Assembly: GCA_964504335.1 (NCBI GenBank)
Contig: CAZDET010000050.1
Span: forward strand, 1 to 39,552
DNA: 39,552 nucleotides
Direction of reading: 5' to 3'
DNA from: CAZDET01 sp964504335
Lineage (GTDB): Bacteria > Bacteroidota > Bacteroidia > Chitinophagales > Saprospiraceae
In this document: in pieces, positions 17,782 through 25,647 of the stretch
How the letters are laid out: the number at the start of each line of letters is the position of its first letter
Position numbering within the stretch: the first letter of the stretch is position 1
Notes under the pieces: generated by a model
Seen by the model: only the letters and a program-made list of their open reading frames with translations
Databases searched by the model: none
What the model was told of the DNA's origin: nothing
Made by a program: the position numbers and the translations under genes

Positions 17782-20700
17782 ATGCAAGGCAAGGGAATTG
17801 TGAAATTCTTCCTTGTAGTCATGGCGCTAGTGACGATTGTACAGTATCTCTTCATCATACCTACGCAGCGCGTGGAGCGAGAAGCAGAGGAGTACGCACA
17901 AACCGCGTCGGATACTATCAAGGATGCACGGCAGCAACGGGAAGCCTTTAAGCGCTACCGTTCGGCTTATCTGGACTCACTGTCCACAGAAACTGTTTTC
18001 CAGATTCCATTACTGAAGTCCTACACGTACCAGGAGCTCAAGAAGCAGCAACTGGCACTGGGACTGGACCTCAAAGGCGGCATGAGTGTCGTGTTGCAGG
18101 TCGATCTGCGGGAATTCATTCGCACATTGGCGCAAAACTCTAAAGACCCCAAGTTTGAAGAAGCGTTAAACCAAGCCTCCAAAGCACAGCAAAATACCCA
18201 AGAAGACTTCGTTTCCCTGTTTTCCGATGCTTGGGCGGAAGTTAGTGACGGGAAGCCCCTCGCCCCGATTTTTCAGCGCAATGAAGCGCTGCGGGACGAG
18301 ATCACGTTCAATACCAGCAACAACGAAGTTACGGCCCTCCTGCGTGAGAAAGCGACCGAAGCGGTCGATCTGACCTTCCAGCTTCTCAAGCAGCGCATCG
18401 ACCAACTGGGCGTGGTGCAGCCGAATGTGAGCCTCGATGCCGAACGCGATCTGATCGTGGTCGAATTGCCGGACGTCGACAACCCCGCTCGCGCTCGGGA
18501 AATCCTGCAGGCGGCAGCCAACCTCGAGTTCTACGATATCTATAATGTCAGTGAAGCCGGTATCGCCCAGGCGTTCCTGACGGCCAATGAACAGTTGGCC
18601 AACACCCTCGGCGAAGGAGAAGGCCTCCCACAAGAAGTGGAGAGCATCGACCCGGTCTACGGTACGGATTCGCTGGGCAATATCGACTCTACTCAAATCA
18701 TCGGGTACGATACGACCTACCAAAATAACATTGCTCAGGGGCCACTTCTTAGCATATTCACCCCCAATTTCCAGGGTGGTGCTACGCTGGGTATCGCCGA
18801 GCGCAACCAGCGGAACAACGTGCTGAGCATGCTGCGTCGAGAAGAAATTCGCCGCCTGTTCCCGAACGATCTGGCCTTCCGGTGGTCGCGCAATCCGATC
18901 CCCGACCTAGAAACGGGCGAATCGGGCACGCAATACGAATTGTACGGGGTGAAAATCCCGCGCGACGGCAAAGCACCGCTCACCGGCGACCACGTAACCG
19001 ATGCCTCGGCGCAGCCCAACCCGACCAACAATCAGATCGGCGTGACGCTGGGCATGGACAATACCGGCGCAAAGATTTGGGCCCGCATGACAACGGCCGC
19101 CGCCAACGACAACAACCGCCAAATCGCAATCCTCCTGGACAGCCAGGTCGTTTCTGCTCCACGGGTGCAAAATGCCATCACGGGTGGCAACACGGAGATT
19201 ACCGGCGACTTCACCATGCAGGAGGCAACCGACTTGGCCAACATTCTGGAAATCGGCCGCCTGCCCGCCCGTACGGAGATTATTCAGGAATCGCTGGTCG
19301 GGCCTTCGCTGGGAGCCGAAAACATCCGCCGGTCCATTACGGCACTGGTAGTCGGATTTGCCATCGTTCTCGCCTTCATGATCTTCTACTACGGCGGCGC
19401 GGGTATCATTTCCATCATTGCGCTGATTCTGAATATCATCTTCATTTTCGGGGCACTGGCTAGCCTGAATACCGTCCTGACGCTACCGGGTATTGCCGGT
19501 ATCGTTCTGACGATCGGTATGGCCGTAGACGCCAACGTAATCATCTACGAGCGCATCCGCGAGGAACTGCGGGCCGGGAAGACGCTGAAAATGGCCGTAG
19601 CCGATGGTTTCAAGAACTCCTATTCCGCCATCATCGATGCCAACGTAACTACGATTCTGACGGCGTTCATCCTCGCCTACTTTGGCCTGGGGCCGATTAA
19701 GGGATTTGCAGTAGTGCTGATCGTAGGTATCGTGTTCTCCCTGTTCACCGCTGTACTCGTCACACGCCTGGCGCTCGATTACTGGTTGGGCAAAGACCGC
19801 AATATTTCGTTTAGCACCGCTTCGTCGGCTAACTGGTTTGCCAACCTCAACATCGACTGGCTGGGCAAGCGACGCATCGCCTATGTAATCTCGGGTACCA
19901 TCCTCGCCGTCAGTCTGGTCTCTTTCTTCACCCGTGGCTTTGAGCTGGGCGTCGATTTCCGGGGAGGATACAGCTATAATATCCAGTTTGAGGAACCAGT
20001 AGATGCCCAGGAACTACGCGCTTCCCTTACCGACGCGTTTGAGGGCATCACGCCCGTAGTAAAGGCCGTCGATACAGAGAATACCTACAATGTAGTGACC
20101 AGCTACAAGATCGATGCGCCGGAAGAGAACGACGGTAAGCCAGAGGAACTCGTCATGGCAGCCCTCCACCAAGGGGTGCAGGCCGTGACCGACGCCGACA
20201 TTGATCTGGCAGAATTCAGCGCGGCCGACGGTACGGGCACGCACATTACAACCTTCAGCAAGGTAGGCCCGACGATCGCCGACGATATCAAGCGTTCGGC
20301 CCTCTATGCGGCGGTATTTGCCCTGTTGATGATCTTCCTGTACATCTTCCTGCGCTTTAGCAAGTGGCAGTACTCACTCGGTGCGGTAGCCGCCTTGTTC
20401 CACGACTCCCTGATCGTGCTGGGCCTGTTCTCTCTGCTGCACGGTCTGGTGCCGTTCAACCTTGAAATCGACCAGGCCTTCATCGCCGCCATTCTGACCG
20501 TAATCGGTTATTCGATCAACGATACGGTGATCGTGTTCGACCGGATTCGCGAATACCTCGGCACCTTCACCAAAGGATCGAAGGAGGAACTGATCAATGC
20601 CGCCATCAACAGCACGGTGAGCCGGACGATCATTACCTCACTGACGACCTTCTTCGTGGTGGCCGTACTGTTCTTCTTCGGAGGTACCTCCATTCGTGGA

Positions 20701-20853
20701 TTTGCCTTCGCCATCCTCGTTGGTATCATCGTGGGTACGTACTCCTCCATCTTCGTAGCAACGCCCATCGTGAATGACCTGACAGACGATCTCCAGGCCA
20801 AGAAAAAGACCTCCGATAAGAAGGAGCGCTTTTCGAAGGCCGCGGGGATGTAG
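17782..20853 (+). CDS. secDF: Fused protein translocase subunit SecDF
   Basis: A 1023-residue SecD-SecF fusion. The SecD half starts with a TM helix (8-28) and has the D1 motif LGLDLKGGM (93-101), a large periplasmic P1 head and the D4-D5 TM bundle with GMAVDANVIIYERIREEL. The SecF half begins near residue 690 with GFELGVDFRGG (about 718-728) and contains TVIGYSINDTVIVFDRIRE. It uses the proton motive force to pull exported proteins out of SecYEG. The fused form and the roughly 1000-residue length are standard for Bacteroidota. A leader hairpin precedes it and a strong bidirectional hairpin follows. Confidence 0.97.
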   Translation: MQGKGIVKFFLVVMALVTIVQYLFIIPTQRVEREAEEYAQTASDTIKDARQQREAFKRYRSAYLDSLSTETVFQIPLLKSYTYQELKKQQLALGLDLKGGMSVVLQVDLREFIRTLAQNSKDPKFEEALNQASKAQQNTQEDFVSLFSDAWAEVSDGKPLAPIFQRNEALRDEITFNTSNNEVTALLREKATEAVDLTFQLLKQRIDQLGVVQPNVSLDAERDLIVVELPDVDNPARAREILQAAANLEFYDIYNVSEAGIAQAFLTANEQLANTLGEGEGLPQEVESIDPVYGTDSLGNIDSTQIIGYDTTYQNNIAQGPLLSIFTPNFQGGATLGIAERNQRNNVLSMLRREEIRRLFPNDLAFRWSRNPIPDLETGESGTQYELYGVKIPRDGKAPLTGDHVTDASAQPNPTNNQIGVTLGMDNTGAKIWARMTTAAANDNNRQIAILLDSQVVSAPRVQNAITGGNTEITGDFTMQEATDLANILEIGRLPARTEIIQESLVGPSLGAENIRRSITALVVGFAIVLAFMIFYYGGAGIISIIALILNIIFIFGALASLNTVLTLPGIAGIVLTIGMAVDANVIIYERIREELRAGKTLKMAVADGFKNSYSAIIDANVTTILTAFILAYFGLGPIKGFAVVLIVGIVFSLFTAVLVTRLALDYWLGKDRNISFSTASSANWFANLNIDWLGKRRIAYVISGTILAVSLVSFFTRGFELGVDFRGGYSYNIQFEEPVDAQELRASLTDAFEGITPVVKAVDTENTYNVVTSYKIDAPEENDGKPEELVMAALHQGVQAVTDADIDLAEFSAADGTGTHITTFSKVGPTIADDIKRSALYAAVFALLMIFLYIFLRFSKWQYSLGAVAALFHDSLIVLGLFSLLHGLVPFNLEIDQAFIAAILTVIGYSINDTVIVFDRIREYLGTFTKGSKEELINAAINSTVSRTIITSLTTFFVVAVLFFFGGTSIRGFAFAILVGIIVGTYSSIFVATPIVNDLTDDLQAKKKTSDKKERFSKAAGM

Positions 20854-20897
20854 TTAGTACTTTAGTCAATTAGTATTTTAGGCTTTAGTACTTTTGA
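20854..20897 (+). repeat. TTAGTACTTTAG-type intergenic repeat after secDF
   Basis: The sequence begins right at the end of the secDF stop codon and holds three near-copies: TTAGTACTTTAGTC, TTAGTATTTTAGG and TTTAGTACTTTT. The first 14-mer is identical to the minus strand at 32330-32343. Confidence 0.7.
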
Positions 20898-20903
20898 TTT
20901 CAC

Positions 20904-20937
20904 AACCCTCCTGCTTGGCAAGCCGAGCAGGAGGGTT
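20904..20937. terminator. Strong hairpin terminator after secDF
   Basis: AACCCTCCTGCT pairs perfectly with AGCAGGAGGGTT, with a further GGC/GCC stem inside the loop. It is followed by ATTTT on the plus strand and preceded by a T-rich stretch for the minus strand. It separates secDF from the PorE-like gene. Confidence 0.85.
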
Positions 20938-21084
20938 GCCATTTTAGCACATTGACTCATCGGCATATCGGCACATTACCAGAACAGCCATTTTGCCGGC
21001 CGTGTGACCGAACGCCCGCAGAACCGAGGGGCGAGCAACAATCACCCACCTCTGCCCGTTTTTCAGAGACATCTTTGCACTACA

Positions 21085-23070
21085 ATGAACAAGCTCTACC
21101 TCCTGTCTCTCCTCCTCTTTATGGGTCTTGCCGCTTGTACGTACGAATTGCCCGTGCGCACCGGCGAAATGGCCATCGAACGCAAGCAGTACGCCGTTGC
21201 CATTCCATTGTTGCAGAAAGAATTTCGCAAAGCCAAAAGCCGCAAGGAAAAAAGCGAAATTGCCTATCGCCTCGGCCGTGCATACGCACAAACCAACCGC
21301 CCTGAAGAGGCCATCGAGTGGTACAAAATTTCGTACGACAATGGGGGCGGCGTGAATGCCCTGCGCGAGTACGCGCGGACCCTCAAACAAGCGGAGCGCT
21401 ACGAGGAAGCCATCGTGGCTTATCGCGATCTGGGCTTTGAGATTGGCAGCCCGTTTGAGTACCGCCGTGAAATCCAGGGAGCCGAACAAGCACTGGAGTG
21501 GTTAGAGGAAGAGCGCAAGGAATACGAGGCCACGCTGCTTCCGTTCAATACGGGCAGCGCGGATTACGCCCCCGTGCCCTTTGCGGATAATCAATTGGTC
21601 ATCACTTCCGATCGGGGAACTGCCACCGGGGAAGAAATCTACAACTGGACGGGCAACAGCTTTTCGGATTTATTCCTGGTCGATTTAGATAGTGATCAGG
21701 TGACCAACTTCGATCCCATCCTAAACTCGGAAGACAACGAAGGAACTATCGCCTTCAACGCCAGCCAAACCGAGGCCATTTTTACCCGCTGTACTTCTCC
21801 GGCCAAGTACGCCGATGCCTTCTGCAAGCTGGTAGTGAGCGAACGCAATGCCGACGGCACCTGGTCACAGCCCCGGCCACTGGGCTTCATGCAGGAGGAA
21901 TTCAACTACATGCACCCCGCACTTTCCGCCGATGGGCAGTTGCTGTATTTCAGCAGCGATTTTGACGAAGGTTGGGGTGGCTACGATATCTGGGTTTCCG
22001 AAAAACAAGCTGACGGAACCTGGGGAGAACCGACCCTGCTCAGCCGAGGCGTCAATACCCCCTACGACGAACAGTTTCCCTACCTCGATGCCGATACGCT
22101 CTACTTTGCCTCGACCGGACATACGAGCCTGGGAGGCCTCGACATCTTCAGCAGCTATCAACTGCGTGGCCGCTGGACCCCTGCCTACAACCTCAAACCG
22201 CCCATCAATAGCGGAGGCGATGATTTTGGATTGGTATTCGACCCAACGGCAACGGCCCAAGGAGACGTGCTGCGCCGCGGATACTTCAGCTCTCGCCGCC
22301 TGACGGGCGCCGGAGGCGACGACGTGTACCGATTCGATAAAGTGAAGCTCCCTCCCCTACCCGATCCGCCGGAGGAAATCGCGTACAAGAATTTACTCGA
22401 TGTGTTCGTCCTCGAGCGCATTTACGAAGACCCGACCAACCCAAACAGCCGCGTACTCGGTCGCCGGCCGCTGGAAGGAGCCAATCTCTTGATCCAGGTG
22501 GCCGATCAGAGCCAGGAAGTAGCCATCGATGAAAGTGGCCAGATCACGCTCACCCTGGCCGATGATCAGGACTACAACTTTCTAGCCTCGAAGGATGGTT
22601 ACTTGAAAAACGACGGCTTTTTTAGCTCCAAGGGGCTTGGCAAAGACCCCAATCGCCCCGAGCAGCGCTACGAAGTGGAGATCGTGTTGGATAAAATTTT
22701 CCTCAACCGCGAGATCGTTTTGGAAAATATCTACTACGACTTCGACGAATCTTACATCCGCGAGGACGCCGAGCCCACGCTCAACGAATTGGCCCAACTT
22801 CTAGAGCGCAATCCCGAAATATCCATCCAACTGGGTAGCCACACCGATTGCCGCGGTAACGACAACTACAACGAAGCTCTCAGCCAACGCCGCGCTCAGG
22901 CCGCCGTCGACTACCTCATTACCAAAGGAATCGACGCTGCCCGACTTCAAGCCAAAGGCTACGGAGAATCTGTCCCGGCGAACGACTGCGTCTGCCTAAG
23001 ATGCACGGAAGACGAGCACCAGGAGAACCGGCGAACGACCTTTGCAATCGTTGACTCGAATAGTGAGTAG
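21085..23070 (+). CDS. porE: PorE-like outer membrane lipoprotein (TPR, PD40 propeller, CRD, OmpA)
   Basis: A 661-residue lipoprotein. The start at 21085 gives a lipobox (LLLFMGLAAC, Cys18); the longer frame from 21004 would not. Domains in order: TPR-like helices (about 25-150), WD40-like PD40 beta-propeller repeats (about 175-430, e.g. ALSADGQLLYFSSDFDEGWGG), a carboxypeptidase regulatory-like domain (about 440-545), and an OmpA C-terminal peptidoglycan-binding domain (about 560-661, with YYDFDESYIREDA, LGSHTDCRG and NRRTTFAI). This order and length match Porphyromonas gingivalis PorE, a type IX secretion system component that ties the complex to peptidoglycan. Many Bacteroidota carry several paralogues, so the exact assignment is tentative. 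Confidence 0.8.
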   Translation: MNKLYLLSLLLFMGLAACTYELPVRTGEMAIERKQYAVAIPLLQKEFRKAKSRKEKSEIAYRLGRAYAQTNRPEEAIEWYKISYDNGGGVNALREYARTLKQAERYEEAIVAYRDLGFEIGSPFEYRREIQGAEQALEWLEEERKEYEATLLPFNTGSADYAPVPFADNQLVITSDRGTATGEEIYNWTGNSFSDLFLVDLDSDQVTNFDPILNSEDNEGTIAFNASQTEAIFTRCTSPAKYADAFCKLVVSERNADGTWSQPRPLGFMQEEFNYMHPALSADGQLLYFSSDFDEGWGGYDIWVSEKQADGTWGEPTLLSRGVNTPYDEQFPYLDADTLYFASTGHTSLGGLDIFSSYQLRGRWTPAYNLKPPINSGGDDFGLVFDPTATAQGDVLRRGYFSSRRLTGAGGDDVYRFDKVKLPPLPDPPEEIAYKNLLDVFVLERIYEDPTNPNSRVLGRRPLEGANLLIQVADQSQEVAIDESGQITLTLADDQDYNFLASKDGYLKNDGFFSSKGLGKDPNRPEQRYEVEIVLDKIFLNREIVLENIYYDFDESYIREDAEPTLNELAQLLERNPEISIQLGSHTDCRGNDNYNEALSQRRAQAAVDYLITKGIDAARLQAKGYGESVPANDCVCLRCTEDEHQENRRTTFAIVDSNSE

Positions 23071-23079
23071 CAGCCCCTA

Positions 23080-23493
23080 TTAAACCGTCGTTTCCCCCAT
23101 TTCCAGGATCAGATGAAAATGCTCCGGGCTGACGGGCATAACGGACAGGCGGGGGTTGCGCACCAGGCCGAGTTCGTCGAAATGGCCGCTGGCTTTGATG
23201 GATTTGAGCGATACGGGTTTGTTCAACGTCTTAACGGGCACCAGATCTACCACCGACCAATCGCCCTTTTCCGCAGTAGGATCGGGGTAGGCCTCCTTGA
23301 CCACCTTGGTAATGCCAACTACTTCCAATCCTTCGCGGCTGTGGTAAAAGAGCACGAGATCGCCTTCTTTCATCTCCCGCAGGTTGTTGCGGGCCTGGTA
23401 ATTGCGTACGCCATCCCACATATCTTTCCCCAGATCGACGAGGTCTTGATAACTGAATTTGAAGGGTTCAGATTTGACGAGCCAATAATTCAT
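23080..23493 (-). CDS. EVE domain protein
   Basis: A 137-residue stand-alone EVE domain (PUA-like, similar to thymocyte nuclear protein 1). It starts MNYWLVKSEPFKFSYQDL and shows WDGVRNYQARNNLREMKEGDLVLFYHS and GLVRNPRLSVMPVSPEHF, all family hallmarks. EVE domains bind modified bases in DNA or RNA. The ATG at 23493 is preferred over 23553 because the family begins at this Met. It is convergent with the PorE-like gene, whose stop lies 9 bp away, and lies downstream of the quinone oxidoreductase gene. Confidence 0.92.
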   Translation of the reverse strand: MNYWLVKSEPFKFSYQDLVDLGKDMWDGVRNYQARNNLREMKEGDLVLFYHSREGLEVVGITKVVKEAYPDPTAEKGDWSVVDLVPVKTLNKPVSLKSIKASGHFDELGLVRNPRLSVMPVSPEHFHLILEMGETTV

Positions 23494-23571
23494 GTAGTCG
23501 GTTTGTACGATTAACCATTTATGGTAGCCCCGGTTCGTTTCTCTTGGAGGCATCCGGCGCTTCTACAAAAA

Positions 23572-24558
23572 TCACCGCTCCCCGATCGTCAAGACGATCT
23601 TTCCCTGATTGGCATTGCTTTCCATGTAGCGGTGTGCCTCGGCGGCCTCACTCCAATCGTAGATGGAATCGACCACCGGATAGAGGGTCCGATCCTCGAA
23701 TAACGGCCAGAAACGCTCTCGAAAATCGGAAGTGAGTGCCTTTTTGTATTCGGCCGAGCGGGAACGGAGAGTGGAGGCCGTTACCTGAAGTCGTTTACGC
23801 AGTAGCGTATTGATCGGGACCGATTCCGCTTTACTCCCTCCTAGCATCGATAAGATTACCAGGCGGCCGTCGAGCGCCAGGGCATCGAGGTTGGGCTTAA
23901 AATACGGCCCCCCGATGAAGTCGATGATGAGATCCACCCCACGGCCTTCGGTAATTTCTTGTACGACGTCGGCAAATTCCTCCTGGCGGTAGTCGATGGC
24001 CCGGTGGGCACCGAGTTGCAGGCAGGTTTCGTGTTTCATCGCGGAGGCCGTGGTGTAGATGGTTGCCTGACTCTGGCGGGCCAATTGGATCGCTGCCGTG
24101 CCCACCCCACTCGCACCGGCGTGGATAAGCACCGTTTCACCAGCCTGTAAATTACCGATCCAATAAAGCGCCTGAAAAGCCGTGAGAAAGGCCTCCGGAA
24201 CGGCGGCTGCCTTGCTGAACGACATCCCCAGGGGAAGGCGCAGCGCCATGTGCTCGTGCAGCACGGCATATTCCGCGTATCCGCCGCCGCCCAGCAAGCC
24301 ACAGACATTATCGCCTACTTCAAATTGCTGTACCCCTGGGCCGACGTCCAGCACGGTGCCGGCCATTTCGAGTCCCAGGATAGGGCTCTCGCCCTCGGGC
24401 GGCGGATAGGAACCACGCCGCTGATAGGTATCTGCCCGATTGAGCGCGGTGGCCGCCACATGAATCAAAAGCTCACCCTCCCCGGCTACGGGATCGGGAT
24501 ATTGGCCGAGGTACAGTTTTTCCGGACCGCCGGGTTCATCGTATAGCACTGCACGCAT
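23572..24558 (-). CDS. NAD(P)H quinone oxidoreductase, PIG3/TP53I3 type
   Basis: A 328-residue zinc-free medium-chain dehydrogenase/reductase. It starts MRAVLYDEPGGPEKLYLG, has TALNRADTYQRRGSYPPP and GLEMAGTVLDVG in the catalytic half, and GASGVGTAAIQLARQ as the nucleotide-binding glycine motif. The ending RYMESNANQGKIVLTI is typical of PIG3-like enzymes. It reduces quinones with NADPH. The ATG at 24558 is preferred over 24657 because the upstream extension runs into the divergent gene at 24688 and is not conserved-looking. Confidence 0.93.
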   Translation of the reverse strand: MRAVLYDEPGGPEKLYLGQYPDPVAGEGELLIHVAATALNRADTYQRRGSYPPPEGESPILGLEMAGTVLDVGPGVQQFEVGDNVCGLLGGGGYAEYAVLHEHMALRLPLGMSFSKAAAVPEAFLTAFQALYWIGNLQAGETVLIHAGASGVGTAAIQLARQSQATIYTTASAMKHETCLQLGAHRAIDYRQEEFADVVQEITEGRGVDLIIDFIGGPYFKPNLDALALDGRLVILSMLGGSKAESVPINTLLRKRLQVTASTLRSRSAEYKKALTSDFRERFWPLFEDRTLYPVVDSIYDWSEAAEAHRYMESNANQGKIVLTIGER

Positions 24559-24687
24559 GAAGTAAGGCTTCAGTTGGTGAATAATTCTCGGAAAATGAGG
24601 ACTTCCGTGGATTATTACAAATCTTGAATGTCCAATCCCGGGCCCAGGGATGCACAAATACCTGGTCCATTAAAACACAAACCCATT

Positions 24688-25368
24688 ATGAATCGCTTTT
24701 ACCAACTTGCTTTTTTGTGCCCGTGCTTTCTGTTTTTGGGAGTGTATTATCCGTCGGCTAATCCCGAAAGGGGTCCGGCTCTCTTGCCGAGCAGTGGTTC
24801 CAATCTATTATCCTGTCTAAGCGAAGAGGAGCAGGCACTCGTGGATAGTGCGCACGTCGTATTCTTAGAGCGGATGGCGGCCTTTTATCCTGATTCGATG
24901 GCACATCCTTTCCAGACTTTTCTGCGTCAGTATGAGGCCATCGAAGTGGATCGATACTTCTTCGAGCTCGACTCCGCCCAGTATGTCTATTTCAAGACCC
25001 AACTACCCTGGGTAACGTACGAAGAGCCGGAACCGGAACTCGAATTCGACATCATTCCTCCCCAGCCGGCGCTGGAAGAAATGGAAAGAACAAAACAGAA
25101 GCTCTCCCGCATGCAGTATCCCGAAGAGACGCTCCACCTGCCGTACGACTCTGCCCTGAAGGAGTGCCTCTACGAAGGGCCCGTCGGAGGCGACTTGCCC
25201 TTCTATTTCCGCATTTTTCGGGAGATCGGTCTTCATCCTTCCCGCTCCAGGGGGGCTCTGTGGTACGCAAATTACCTGACGGAAGAGATGTATGCACAGC
25301 CTGCGGTGCAGCGGCTGATCGTCGTGGAAGTGTTTTTACAGGCTTGTATGAATTGGGGAGTAGAGTAG
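24688..25368 (+). CDS. Exported protein of unknown function
   Basis: A 226-residue protein starting MNRFYQLAFLCPCFLFLGVYY, a signal peptide or N-terminal anchor. The rest is acidic, with many aromatic residues (VDRYFFELDSAQYVYFKTQLPW) and a Glu/Pro stretch (YEEPEPELEFDIIPPQP). No family is recognised. It is divergent from the quinone oxidoreductase gene and followed by a very large palindrome that may terminate it. Confidence 0.68.
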   Translation: MNRFYQLAFLCPCFLFLGVYYPSANPERGPALLPSSGSNLLSCLSEEEQALVDSAHVVFLERMAAFYPDSMAHPFQTFLRQYEAIEVDRYFFELDSAQYVYFKTQLPWVTYEEPEPELEFDIIPPQPALEEMERTKQKLSRMQYPEETLHLPYDSALKECLYEGPVGGDLPFYFRIFREIGLHPSRSRGALWYANYLTEEMYAQPAVQRLIVVEVFLQACMNWGVE

Positions 25369-25391
25369 GTACGGCAGGCAATTCCACTGCC

Positions 25392-25446
25392 CGCACGCGC
25401 GTCCACTCAGGTCCTCAGTTATTGAGGACCTGAGTCCGCGCGTGCG
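25392..25446. terminator. 55-bp near-perfect palindrome after the exported orphan gene
   Basis: The outer arms CGCACGCG / CGCGTGCG and inner arms ACTCAGGTCCTCA / TGAGGACCTGAGT pair perfectly around a 5-nt loop, with only a small asymmetric internal loop between them (CGTCC against CCG). AAAA follows on the plus strand. It may be a terminator for the gene ending at 25368, though it is longer than needed and could be a REP-like element. Confidence 0.7.
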
Positions 25447-25598
25447 AAAAGTTCGGAAAAAATACGGATACCCAACCGGACACCCGACCCAATCCACGCT
25501 TCCCGTTCCCGCGTAGTCTACTAGAGTGTACGACGCATAATGTGTTGTAAAAGAAGGGTACTACGCCCAATGAACTGAAAGAAAGGAGGCTATACAGG

Positions 25599-25622
25599 GC
25601 GGGTTAGCGGGTTAGCGGGTTA
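25599..25622 (+). repeat. Tandem octamer repeat (GCGGGTTA)x3
   Basis: Three perfect copies of GCGGGTTA stand in tandem just beyond the 3' end of the secreted peptidase gene. This is short and could be prone to slippage. Confidence 0.85.
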
Positions 25623-25647
25623 TCAATAAGATAGTTCGATTGCGTTC

